A stretch of DNA of 64,000 bases from Antitrichia curtipendula (GCA_951230915.1 OX579635.1:1-64000); one strand, 5' to 3'; positions 13,248 to 25,606 are shown, numbered from the stretch's first letter. Notes: generated from the letters alone by a model not told the origin. Translations and numbers: made by a program.

Positions 13248-16238
13248 GTCTGGCCTCCGTTGGGACTGGGGCACCTAGTGTATCCGCCTCGGACAGCACC
13301 CTCTCTAAGTGCATCAGTCAAGGACAAGCGCATCCACTAGTCCATGTAGTGGTACAGACCGAAGGCCTCCATGATGTCGTCCCGTTGCAAAATAGTATTG
13401 GTGGTGAGGAGACGTCCAACCCTTTTGCGTCAAGGTGCTCCACGATGGCTACAGGCATGCACCACTCTTGCACGAGTGCCACTCCGTCATCAGCATCTCC
13501 AGTACCTCTCCAGTGTCCCTCATCCACTCAGAAGTCAACAGCTGTGGTGGATTCGTTGGCACCTGCGGATACTCTACAGACTAACACATTGGACTTCTCT
13601 TCAGCAAAGGCTGATGACAATGAAACAACTGTACATGACACAGATGAAATTCTAAGGGAGTTGGACGCCCGCTCACTAGATTTCGTGGATAGCCCTGACA
13701 AAACTGCTGTTGAAGACATGGAGCCCTCTCCTGAAGTTCAGGTTTGAATCACTTAAATTGCCTCCTCCACTGAATCTACTTTTCGAAGAGTACTGTGCTT
13801 TACTGTCCATCCCTCTATGTATTTGTCGTCATTTCTATGCACTTGGCATACACATCTTGCATCTCAGTTACTGAAGCTGTCCAATGTTTTGCAACTGCTA
13901 TACTTTTGGTGTCCTTCGAATTAATTGCTAATGGAGCTACTCTGAGTTTCCAGGACGGGCAGGAGACTTTGGAAGATCCGTGGGACATCACCACTCCCAC
14001 AATCATTCGCGATGCACGAGGTGTGGGACGTCAGGATTCGAGTGTTGTGAAAGGTGTTGTGCTAGTGCCACCCTCAGTTGTGTTAGGCTGCCACTTTGAA
14101 CATCCTACACTTGCATTTCAGATTGTTGTACAAGGCAGTTGTCACACCCACTACGTAATTTGTAGTTTTCCATGTCCAACTCTTACGGACATGTGCCATA
14201 AGACTAACTTGCACCTGCTGGACTATGCCTTGTCAATTGGTTTGCAGTGAAAGTTCCCCCGCGACTTGCAACAAAGGCAGTGAGCCCACCTGAAGGCAAT
14301 ACAAGGCAATTGCGACCATGGCCGTCTGCAGCTGGCGCCGGAGCTCAAACTCCAAACATTCCCACAGTCCCGAATGATGCAGGAGCTTTACCTGAGAAGG
14401 AGGTGGGTAGAAAGTAGTACTAGGCAGGACCTGCGAGTCGGCCACGAAGCATTGGGCGTCTGGTCCACGTCGAGGGTTTCCTCATACACATGAGGAAGAT
14501 GGTGCGCCTGAGAAGGGCTGTGTGGCCCAAGAAATTGGGCCCCTCTTTGAAAGATCTCAGGCCCTAAGTCACGGAAAGAAGGTGGCAATCCAAGGGACTT
14601 CCCACAGTCCTGTATAGTTGCTCCGGTACAAGGAGCTCCATTATATATTGGTACTATCCACTTGTTAAACCGCATTTGAGTTGGATGTTTTGTCAGATGT
14701 GTAAATTGTTGTTATGAACAAGGTGAGCAGCTGTGGTCTTCATATGACAAGGCAAGGGGTATGGAAAATGTTCCAATTCTATTGGACGAGGATGCTTCAC
14801 CAGAAGCGTTGTCGTCATTGGATATGAGCTACAGTTATGTATGCACTCCTCTCTTGCATGAGTCCACAACTGCAGAAGCATTGGCTTCTGCACGTGATAT
14901 GGACATGTTTTGCTTGTGCACAACAAACGTGACTCTCTCTGACAGTGTTGGAGACTCCTCTTCCGTCTACAACAGTGGAGGCACAGCCTATACAGTGGCT
15001 GGTTGCCTACTTCCCCAATTTATAACGCAGGTAAACTTGTACATCAGACTACGTAAGGTCTTCTTTTCTTAATCCATTATTTACTATTTTAACAATGTCT
15101 TTATTTTTTCCCGTATAGCACAAGGTTGTTTGGGTAAAATGTAAACTTTCAAGCCTTGCATATTTCTGATGACGTTGTCCCCGCCTTCACAATATCGGAG
15201 GTCTTTGTCTTTGAGCAACGGAGGGCTTATTCGCTGCCTCGGAAAAAACTCGTGCTCTGAGTTCAAGAATGGCAATTGTATAGGCCATGTTCAGCGACAG
15301 TACATTCGGGAGTGCTATGAGCGTTGCCAATGTGCTCCATTTTGTACAAATAAAGTGGTGCAGGGTGGTTTACAGAAACAGTTACAGGTACTGTAACTCG
15401 GAGCCATCTGAAGTGTTTGCAATCCACCAAGTACTGGCACAATCATCTGAAAGTACTGCACAGCACTGCTCAGCAGTACTACTGTGTCCCTAGAAGTGGT
15501 TCTTGATTTTCAATTAATTTTAAGATTCATGCCTTCAACTGTTTTCCTCAGGTTTTTCACGTGAATGGGCTCAAGGGATGGGGCATTCGGACGTTAGAGA
15601 GGCTTCAACAAGGGTGCTTTGTCTTTGAATATGGAGGAGAAATTCTTACTAATGCTGAGTTGGTACGACGTAAGACGCCTCTCAAGTACTGTCTAGCTCT
15701 TGATGCGCACTGGCAGTCCGAAATGGTTCTTGAGGATGATGTGCTGCTTTCCATAGATGCATCAGCCATCACAAATGTTTCTCGGTGGCTGAATCACAAG
15801 TTAGGAACAAGTATCGCGCATCCTTCTTCTTTCCAGAATTTTCTTTTGGAAGTCTGCCTTCTCAATGAATCCCTAGAGATTTCAACTCACTCTTTGATGC
15901 AATGTGTGCAATCATGCGGCAGATGTGGGGATGCAAATTTGATGGATATTCCCGTGTGGATTGAGCAACGAATTCCAACTTTGTACCATGTAAGTACCCT
16001 CTGTACACTTCTGTCATGTCGCTAGTGAATTGGGAATCCAAGGACAATAATTAATTTTTCTGGATGACTTCTTTGGGCTCACTAAGTACTTCTTCTCCAG
16101 GTAGCGTTCTTCACAACCAGAGAAGTGGCGGCGGGTGAGGAGCTCACATGGGATTATGGATGCACGTTCTCTACTACAAAAAATGGTCGTCTGCCATTTC
16201 AATGCAATTGGGGCAGCACTTTGTGCAGAGGACAGTGA
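13248..16238 (+). CDS. SUVR-like histone H3K9 methyltransferase (pre-SET/SET/post-SET)
   Basis: Nine exons fit in phase: 13248-13741, 13954-14053, 14248-14402, 14438-14581, 14731-15030, 15154-15387, 15552-15799, 15923-15989 and 16101-16238 (TGA). The first four encode low-complexity, Pro/Ser-rich sequence. Then come a SUVR-like pre-SET (ARGMENVPILLDE, Cys-rich GNCIGH, YIRECYERCQCAPFC, TNKVVQGG) and a SET domain (KGWGIRTLERL, FVFEYGGEILTNAEL, NHKCGDANLMDIPV with NHKC spanning an intron, GEELTWDYG with the conserved Tyr). Known role of the family: SAM-dependent methylation of H3K9 in nuclear heterochromatin and transposon silencing. Oddities: post-SET reads CNWGSTLCRG, so the second zinc-binding Cys of the usual CxC is Trp; intron 4 would be only 35 bp; the N-terminal WIYLD domain of SUVR1/2/4 was not found. 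Confident as a SUVR-type SET gene; start unknown. Confidence 0.85.
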
Positions 16239-17081
16239 TGGTCTGATGGAAGCCGGACCCCTACTGTATCTTGGATGTGCACAGGGAGCTCACTGTACTC
16301 TTCTAGTACTTCGCTGCAAGCTCCAGTAATAGTTGGTTACAGAGCAGCAGCCTCCTGTACTGTCCATTGTTCTCTTGTACTATGAACAGGAGTTGGTAAG
16401 TAGGGCAGACTCTGTATATTGAGTATGTAGCAAATCTCTAGTCTGTATGGTACATACCCTCTAGAGATATCATTATGTACATTGTTCAATTCTTCGAGAG
16501 AGACTATCCATTTAATTGGTATTCCTTATTCAGATAAACAATTAGAAGTACACGACTTTTTATTTGTATGTAGTACATATTGTAATATGTGCATCCGTAT
16601 GCCATGTATTGCTGAAGACAATGATAATTAATGTAAAGTTCAACGCATTTGTGAATTTAAATTTGCTTTACCTATAGCTGGTACAGTGCACACATTTCTT
16701 GTAGTGTGTGGAAGGAAATAATTAGAATTGGTTTGTTCAACATGTTTTTGTTGGAATGAAAGGATGTTGCCATTGAAAATGAAGAGGTTTTTCAGATGTT
16801 CCTTTCTTTGTAAGTGTTTGAGCTGGGGTACTTCAAACAGTTTACACATTACTTTACTACTGTTCCAGTGCAAGGCCGTTGAATGAAGTTCAAACGTATG
16901 GTGACAGCGACACTGCATATGACGGTAGTGCAAGGGTGTGCACAGAACAGGTGGCCCACTTTAGTGATGATGGCATACAGTGATGCATGTTCACCTTTGA
17001 AAGGCATGTTTAATATATACCAAAATGAAGAGCTATGTACATGTAGAAGTACAAGGAAGTGACAATTTGCCATCCGAATGT
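16239..17081. other. Convergent intergenic region
   Basis: This separates the 3' end of the SUVR-like gene from the 3' end of the minus-strand transposase-like gene. AGTACT occurs just after the SUVR-like stop (about 16302). No further coding signal. Both 3' UTRs and polyadenylation sites should lie here, but no single site can be assigned. Confidence 0.4.
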
Positions 17082-20000
17082 CTAAATGTTTGTTCCTAGT
17101 TCCTCTAGAGCTGTGTTAATAACGTCAACAGCCTCCTCTGAAAGGTTGTACACCGCGTCTCCACCTTTCATCCTATGCTGGCGTGGAACCATTTGGAATT
17201 TGCACGCCAAAACAGCAGTGCAATCTATGTATGCTAGCCTGGAGCGTCGCAAGTATACATAGTTGTTAGAGTCATTGCGCCCCCATTTTTGATAGTACGT
17301 GCCAGAAATAACATGGTCCCCAGCTTGAAAGTGCCCTCCCCAGACACAGTCAAAATCTTCTTCTACCACATGTTTTGCAGCTTGGCACTGCAAAATATAG
17401 AAGGGGACACCCTCATCATTATTGTCCGTCGCAGCAACTGCAAAATTGTCGCTCGGTTGGACTAAGTCTGCCATGGAGTCACCATCGTACTCATACTCCC
17501 AACTGTCATCCTCCTCCTCATCGATCATGTGCAAGGCTGCAAGTCTTGCATTTCGTGGCTGAATTTTTATGGCAGTCCAAGCCTTCACGTAGGCCTTCTT
17601 CTCGCAACGCACAAAGTCTTCCTCCAAGCAGGGACCACAGAAACAAGCGAAGTGCCTAACCAGCAACTTCGTCGGGTCACGCTCATCAGGTGCGAAAATG
17701 GAGTGGAACTTTGAGGAGCCAGGAATCGCGTCACATGCATCCGTAGTAGCATGGTCAACATCAGTAGGTCCTATGTGATGGAAATATCGATAGGACCTGC
17801 ATATTTGGCAATTCAATTAAGACAACAGTGATATATTTTAATAGAATTTGCAAACACAAGCAGGAGCGCATCACCAATTGCACACGTGGATCACAGAAGA
17901 GCTCTGTGCAGCCAAGAGAAGTATGGGGATTTCAGAGGAGCAGACCGCATTCCACCATTGCGACTGGGAACTTGTCCAGCCATGGTTGCATCCAAAAATA
18001 AGACACAATCAGCTGCGTTTTGAAGCCGTCGGTGTAGGTTGGACAACTGCTCCGTCCGGAGTGCCCTTTTGATGACTGCTCCTGCCCCATCCCATTCACC
18101 TTTTCCATGCTCTGTACCGTAATAACTCCATAGCATCTTGCAACCTGTTGTAAGTGACGGGTACCTGTAGAGAAGCATTTATCACAAAGTCAGTAGACAT
18201 GTTCATCATATGTCACTGTAGAAAAAGGGGTGGGCAGACCTGACTCTGACCTTGTCCATGCAAGGCCACACCCATTGGTCTCATGTAATATAGGGCAGCT
18301 CAGTACGTGAGAGTCCGCATATGTACTAGCCACCACTAAGGAGTACTTATATGCAGAGGACAGTACAAAGAGTGGTGACGAGCAAAGTAAAAGAAGCATC
18401 ACCTGGCAACGAAGTACATAGCTTTGGAACCTTTAAACTGCGCAGCACATCCATCGCTGTATACATAATGAGTTTTTGGAGAATGGCCCTTAGATACCAT
18501 CCACCGCCAATGTAGCATGAGGCAATGCTGGGCGAAGGAACTATCATGAGTCTTGTCATCGGAGATGAAGAAATGCGTCTCTCTCCTCAACTCCAGAGCA
18601 TCCTCTTCCCCATCATCCCCAACATGAGGAGAGTAAATAACTTGAACCAAAATCGAAATCAAGTCAGAGTGGTAATACATTGACTGTATTTCATTTTGAA
18701 CCTCAAACGTGTAATTCTTAGAGAAATCAATGTGTGTTAGAATGGTCCCTCTTTGCAAGCAAGACTGCAGAAGCTTTGCCTGGTCACTTTGCCACTTAGC
18801 AATAAAATTATGTCGAATGAAGTGCTGCACCGTTGGCGAGAAAAAGTCAAGGAACTCGTCAAAGGATGTCATCATTTCAACCTCTTTGATACGCTTCTTT
18901 GGCCGAACATCAGCTGACACTCCAACAACTTCGTACTAGAACTGCTTCCACTTAATCATTCGAGCAACATCAGTCACCCGTTCATGAGGGCATACCTTGA
19001 AAAAACGCACACCACACTTACTACAAGTTCCCAGCAAGCACTTTGGATGGTTAAATTCTTCACCCTCAGATTTGGGACATAGCAAGTCTTCACACAAGGC
19101 TGTCACCCCTGCATAACGGTTGCTACCAACGTTGCAGACTCCCCCATTGTCAACGTTGCAGACAATGCACTAACAATCACAGAGGAAAAGAACATGAGCA
19201 CCTCCATGAGGGTCACGGAATGCATTCAAGGCCTCAAGGAGGAAAATAACTTGAACATGGTATCTGCAGCAGCACACATTTCTCTCCCTGCATCTGATGA
19301 CGAAAAAAGGGCGCAGCTTGAAGAAAGATCGGCACTGGATGGAGCAATGTGGATGTGCATCAACAAAACGAACATACAGCTGCATCTGCATCATGTAGAA
19401 TAATGTCAACCATAGTAAACAACAGTTTGCGTAGCCTGAAGATGGAGCTTTGCACTCAACGTACATAGTACTACTGAAGAGCAGTATAGGACCACTAGTA
19501 CACAGTATAGGACAATCGAGGGTGAATAGTAGTACTGCTTCTGACTCATAATACTTTGTAGAAGCTCATAGTACTGAATGGGACTCATAAAGTACTTCAT
19601 AGTACTCAAGAGAATTACAGTGTACCAACCTATTTGCACGAGAAGCAAGCGCGGAGAGGACTGGAGGTAGCTAACAGTGGCCATAGTACTCTTCTGTTGC
19701 TACTGTAGGCACGAAGATATTGGCCTGTGTCTTCAGGATACCTAAAGTACAGTTCAGTCCTTCTTAGGACTCTGAGGAGTTCGGAAGTGTAGACCATGCA
19801 CTTCGACTTGCGCATAGTATAGAGCGAGTGCCCTGAGCATTGAATGAAGTATAGAGGACGCGGACGTAGTACTCTATAGTGAAGCCCAATGCAGGAACAA
19901 TATGTCGTAGTTGCTGCCTCAATGCGTGAAGCAAACAAATAGTACTATGAAGCTACAGGCCAATGCAGAGGGCACTGATGAACTGTGCACTGCCTACAGA

Positions 20001-21235
20001 CACATACATAGGACCTGAGAACAGGAAACACGAGGTACTATAGACAACAGCTAGGAAGGCATAGTACTCTTGGAGTATCATGCATGGCATGCCGCATTCA
20101 TGGACTGCAGGGATGAAGTATTTTATAATACTGGAAGTACACAACTGCACACTAGAATGTATGCATTTTGTAGTCAGATGCACTGACGTGCCGAGCGAAG
20201 CCCGACACAGTACTTGAATAGTACATTGCACCGATTTTCTGAACAGCACTATTTGGGACCAATGTGTACCCATGAGATCAATGCAAAAGGAGCATGACCT
20301 TATAGCTCCCACAATATAATGAGAGTAGTAAGCAAATTGCAGTAAGGAATTAGTTGTATGCACTAAGAAGGTGAACAATACAGACATCTACGAAGAGCTG
20401 ACAATGAGGACTATGAAATTGTACAAGGCACTGTACACGACAAAAACGGTACTCGTCTGCAGGGTATGTGAGAATCAGATGTCAATGGAACTTTCAAAAG
20501 CTCTGAAATTATATGTAAATGGAACGGAATGCAACGAAGTGAAAGTGACAAACTGGATCACAAATAGACGGAAACGACAATCCCTCAATGGAAGCTGCCA
20601 GAATCTATCTTACTATTGGACTTGTATCCTCCAAGAGAGGAAGGTGTGAATGTGGACGAACAAGGAGGTTATCCCTCTGAAATGGGCAAGAAGTACATTT
20701 CTGAGTCTGTATTGTCATTCAGACCTTCCTTCGACGATAGGAGCGGAGTGACTGGAGAAGATAACCCATAGAGAACGTGCCCGTAAAAGAAGAACCCAAA
20801 ACCCAAACGGAAACAACGAAGCTAGAAAGGAAGATCGGAACACACCTGCCCTTCAAGAAGCAAATGCGCAGCATGGGTATCGTAGAGATTACGTCCCAAG
20901 CGCTTTCGTTTGACGTCCCTTCGCCGCGGGCTCACTCTAGTTTGTTCAGTCCACCACAGCAGAACAGCGGCCTTCACTTCCTCACAAATCCCGCCTTCCC
21001 TTTTCTTGCGCGCTGGAACTGGATAGCGATAGGAGGCCTCAGTATTGATAGATCGGAGCCGCTCCACGGCGGCCAGCAAATTCTCCTTCCTCGTACCCAG
21101 TATGTTGTGGAAGTTCGATATGTCTGTGTCCAGTTCGGAGACTATTGCTTCCAGGATTGCACGCTTGCGTGCCAACATACCGGACGAGTGTGGCACCTTC
21201 AATGCTCGCAAGTCGGCTCGAATGTTTTGCAGGAT
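17082..21235 (-). pseudogene. DDE-transposase-like gene with two in-frame TAG stops
   Basis: Minus-strand exons fit in phase: 21235-20846, 19385-18403, 18164-17946 and 17796-17082, about 770 codons. Exon 1 has VKAAVLLWWTEQTRVSP. Exon 2 has a Cys-rich module (CCCRYH, CEDLLCP, CLLGTCSKCG) and then acidic motifs THIDFSKNYTF, HFFISDDKTHD and YVYSDGCAAQFKG. Exon 3 has EHGKGEWDGAGAVIKRAL; exon 4 has HFACFCGPCLEEDF and a C-terminal region. From memory this motif order belongs to a widespread, mostly uncharacterised family with an RNase H/DDE-like core; a transposase origin is inference. Exon 2 carries TAG at 19172-19170 and 18938-18936 with intact reading frame on both sides, so it looks recently inactivated. 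The first intron (20845-19386) is AGTACT-rich. The 5' start was not found, nor were terminal inverted repeats around the gene. Confidence 0.7.
19440..20220. repeat. AGTACT-rich intron segment
   Basis: About ten AGTACT hexamers occur in under 800 bp, mostly as TAGTACT or CATAGTACT, for example near 19467, 19530, 19570, 19592, 19604, 19684, 19866, 19940, 20061 and 20210. There is no fixed period, so it is not a simple microsatellite. The segment lies inside the first inferred intron of the transposase-like gene. Confidence 0.7.
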
Positions 21236-21778
21236 CTGTCGTTGTTATTTTTTAAATGTATGCAGGGGTTGCAACCACACGCAAGAAGCTTCGACTTTCT
21301 GAACCAATTGTGCTATCACAGTCCGAAGGGGAGATGGCAACCGGGATGAGCACAGCATGAGGCAGCGAATTCAAGATGAATTAACTCCACGCTTCACGGA
21401 TTGGAAGGGCGTAGAGGCTGCAACCAGGCCTTGCAGCATGGGCATGGTGCAAGATAGCAAGGAAGTACGAATTGGCAACAAGCATCCAATAGTGAAGCCC
21501 AAGCAAGAGCGCCATAACCCATACGCATTTCCCAAATTGCCCAAATTAATCATCATACTTCTTTGGTGTTATATTCCAAGACAAATTAGCTAAATCAATG
21601 AAACTATTTGAATCATTTGAATTTGTATGGTAATATATGTAGTCAAAAAATAGCAAGTGGAAAGAAATCCTTGATCATTCAAAATACTAACCTCTTCATA
21701 ATTTAGTTTTGAAAGTAATAAATGTCAAACCCAATGGCTACTACACCGTCATCAGCCCGCAAGATCTCCTGTCCATCC
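21236..21778. other. Region upstream of the transposase-like gene
   Basis: A plus-strand frame at 21357-21593 reads plausibly as protein (MRQRIQDELTPRFTDW, then ATRPCSMGMVQ) and could be a piece of another gene or the opposite strand of a leader exon. No splice partners or domain were recognised. The remainder is AT-rich. Confidence 0.25.
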
Positions 21779-22220
21779 ATTCCGTGGGGGAACCTCTTTG
21801 TAAAGGAATGGGATCTCCTCATATGAGGAGGCGCTGTTATGCAGGAGATCAAGATCTCCCCCAATAAGGAGGCACATTCACGTAGGGGTCCGGATTTCCC
21901 CCGGTGAAGAGGCACATTTACGTAGGGGTCTGGATTTCCCCCAATGAGGAGGCGCTTTCATGTAGGGGATCGGGGTTTCTCCCGATGAGAGGGGATCAGG
22001 GTTTCTCTCGATGAGGAGGTGCTTTCATATAGGAAACCGGGATCTCCCCCGATGAGCAGGTGCTTTCATGTAGGGCATTGGGATCTCCCCCAATGAGCAA
22101 GTGTTTTCATGTAGGGCATCAGGATTTCTCCCGATGAGGAGGCGCTTTCACGTAAGGGATCCGGATTTCCCCCCGATGGGAGGCTTTCACGTAGGGGATC
22201 GGAATTTCCCCTAATGAGGA
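21779..22220. repeat. ~40-bp minisatellite, about 11 units
   Basis: Units carry GATGAGGAGGCGCTTTCA, then CGTAGGGGATC and GGATTTCCCCC. The unit cores start near 21824, 21865, 21905, 21945, 21985, 22012, 22053, 22093, 22135, 22177 and 22215, a period of 38-42 bp with one shortened unit. GC content is well above the flanks. No ORF persists through the array. Confidence 0.85.
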
Positions 22221-25200
22221 TTTCCGCCAAAAAACACTCAAAACTGTTGTTTTCATTGCAAAGAGTAAATAATTTTGAATATTATTATTTTTGGATATCT
22301 AATCATAAGATCTTACAATTGAACAATATGAAAATATGTGGATTAAATTTCAAAAATTTAGACCCCACAAATTCTGAAATATTTTTGTTTAAAGTGAAAA
22401 AAATAATTTAATTTTTGGGTACATTGCAGGACTAGATTATTTGACTTATGACCTTCTTAACTTAAATTTTTGCACTACAAAGTTTTGAGCTTTAAATATT
22501 TATTGTGGAAAATTGAGTTAAGAATTTTAAAAAAAATTAAAAGAAAAATTAACTTTTATTCTTAAAAACAATTGTTGAGTAGAAGTAGGTACAAGATAGA
22601 AAGAAAATCTAAATTATTAATATCTCTAAGATGGATTTAAAATTCACAAATCCAAATGGTGAAAGCAAGATGAGCCTTTCATCTAAGGTCGGCACACTAT
22701 ATAAGGGAATACACACTATAGAAGGGCACCTTGACGACGATATTATGTTGTACAACTCTTGTCTAAACAAATCGCTCAATCTAGTTCTGGAGCATATTTT
22801 CTACTTGTCTTAATCTTCACCACTGTGACACACCTTAGACTTCTTCTCTGCTATTCAAGCTGCCTGATCCCCTACTCCAAGGTGCAATCGTGCACACCCT
22901 CATTCTAACATATGACAGCACCTTGCACTAGGTGAAAAAGACAGGAATCAGCATGTCCTAAATCGACTCGGCCATTTCCAGCACACCTTTCATGGACCCT
23001 TTTCTTTTATACAAATATTCATTTTTAGTAAGATGTAATTTACCGTCGAAGGTAATTGTAGTACTACTACGTTCATCCTTTGAAATTCTCTCGCTAGCTA
23101 ATCCTTAAATCATTCTTCCATGTTCATTTTTTTGAGATCCAATAATCATTTTCAAATGTAGTCCATATTTTTCGGTAATTATTTAATCATCAACTAGTAC
23201 CCACATAACTGTTGTAATTACTCACTTCCCTTCTTTTCGATACATAGATTCCTCTAAGCCATCGATTCTTCTTCAGCATCTAATTTCACTTGACAAAAAT
23301 GCGTTGTGGTTTAGGAAAACTTGAAAAATAAAAAAATAAAAAAATTTGGAGCTTGGAATACCATCCCAAATTATTCGTAATGTTGTGAATGAGGTTTGAA
23401 CCCTAAACCCTTGAACGATCTCTAAACCCTGTACCCTAAAATTACAATGTTGTTGAACCCCTAAGTTCCCAAGTCCATTCAATTTCCTATCAAAACCCGT
23501 TATAAACTACTAATTTTGCTATGTCTATCCAAAAATACCAAAAAAATCGTTTTTAAGAAATCTAACCATTGGATCTTGTACTCCACTTGTCTTAGCTGAC
23601 ATGGTAAAAATTTTATGCAGCTTGACCGTATAGATTAGAAGATATTGGCATTCAAAGTTGAAAAAGAATTCTTTTTTGAATGCTAGTTTGTAATTGGAGA
23701 TGACTTTGACCACCAATTGGGAAATTTTGTGGCACTGTAAACTTTGAATTAAAAATTGTCTATGTTCAATAATTGAGTTGAAAGTCTATGAAAAAAAATT
23801 CCCCCCCCCAAACACACTTGATTTTCATTCTCTGAAAAAATACTGAGTAGAAGTAGGTCCAAGATTGGAAATAAAACTAAATTCTTAGCAACTTCAACAC
23901 GGGATCAAAAGACAATAATACCAATGGTGAGATCGTTTTGGCAAGGAAACACAACATTCCCAAGAGAAAAATTGTTAAAATTATGAAAAATGCATTAAAA
24001 AACGAATCCTACATAATTATTATTTTTCCAAGCAATATTGAAAATGCCCAAAAATCAAAATTGTCTTTAATTTTCCACTTATTGGTCCAAATAGAAAGAA
24101 TCAAAGCTTTACATATAGACAAAAACAAAACATTTCAGAAACAGAAATTAAAGTTTATTTTTATTTTTCGCAATTTTTGTCGTAGTGCCCATTGGGTTCA
24201 GTTTTGGACTCTTTGTAGTATAATTTTTGTTTATAGGCATCAATTGAAATAAAATCTATATACCCATATGGATAATTAGTTTTCCTACCTTATGAGAAAA
24301 ATTCAAAACAATTCACTAAAAATTAAGACCACGGGAACTTGTTAACAACCTGATTTGTCCCCTTCGACAGCATTGGGAATTTAGGGTTTACGTATTTCTC
24401 TACAAGGATTTGTTATTCTTTCCAATCCATTCTTTAGACTTTTCAACCCCCCCCCCCGCCCCCCCCCCCCCAAATGATTCACCAGGTTACTTGTTTGCAA
24501 CCAAGAACAAGAACATGATTGAAATTTTACATCCATTTAGTAGAATTCTATGTTCACTCTTTAAGGCTTTCAGCGCTTTTCGGTAGGGCGATTACATTTT
24601 CAACACACATCAAGCTACCTTGTATTTAGTACCTTACACTTTTTCTCATCCTCTTCATAAAATTCAAAACTCTTCATTCATTTTTTCTAAACTCATTGCT
24701 TATTTTTTGTACAATGTATCACCAGGGTTTTCCAGTTCTAAGCATTCATTTCTTGAAATTTATCAAAGCCACCAAATTTCCTTTTTATGTTTACCCTTTC
24801 CTTTTTAAATTTTACAAACATCCATCTCCTTTGATTTCATGTAGAAATTTGATTCCTTGGGAAAGTTTGATTACATTTCCGAAACGTTGTGATACATTAT
24901 TCCAACAATGTCTTTCCTTCTCTTTTTTCTTTTTATGGTTCCATCATGACTCATTTTGCTATACTTTTTCATATTCTTTTTGGATAGCAAATGAAAGCAA
25001 TTCCTTGACATTTGAAGAAAAAGAACAATGCCAATGACCCATCTTCGATCCAATACAAGAACAAATAAACAATAAAATTCTAAACAAAAACTTACAAAAC
25101 AAACATACAACAGACGCAGGAGGCCAAACTCATACACAGGGAAAGGTAACAATTCTAATTCCACATGATCTAATACTACAGCAAAGAAACATAAATAAAC

Positions 25201-25375
25201 CTAGGCAAAGACAAAACAAACACACAACAAATACAAGGGGTCAAACTCATGCACAAAAAAAGGTACTTCATATAATAATGATCAAAAGAAGTCTCCACAA
25301 TCAAAACATCAAGTGGACCCTAAAACCAAACAAGCATGTGATGGAGATAAAGTCCCAAACCCATGCACAAAAGAT
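22221..25375. other. AT-rich non-coding stretch
   Basis: No gene supported. Contains C homopolymer runs near 23803-23810 and 24450-24472. At 25080-25370 an imperfect repeat of phrases such as CAAACTCATACACA, CAAACTCATGCACA and AACCCATGCACA recurs about every 120 bp. Confidence 0.45.
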
Positions 25376-25606
25376 GGTAGTTCATGTAAACATGGTCAAT
25401 AAAAGCCTTCCTGATCAATGAAAGCCTTCGTGATCAATTACACAATCTGATGACTTGAAAATTCAAGACAGTTTTCATAATTTCATTGTGCTCAGATCAC
25501 AAAAGGTAGTTCATATAAACATGGTCAATAAAAGCCTTCGTGATCAATTACGCAATCTGATGATTTGATAATTCAAGATAGTTTTCATTGTGCTCAGATC
25601 ACAAAA
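25376..25606. repeat. Tandem duplication, ~129 and 102 bp
   Basis: Both copies begin GGTAGTTCAT(G/A)TAAACATGG and end with CTCAGATCACAAAAG. The first copy contains an extra CTTCCTGATCAATGAAAGC insertion, itself a small internal duplication. Confidence 0.85.
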
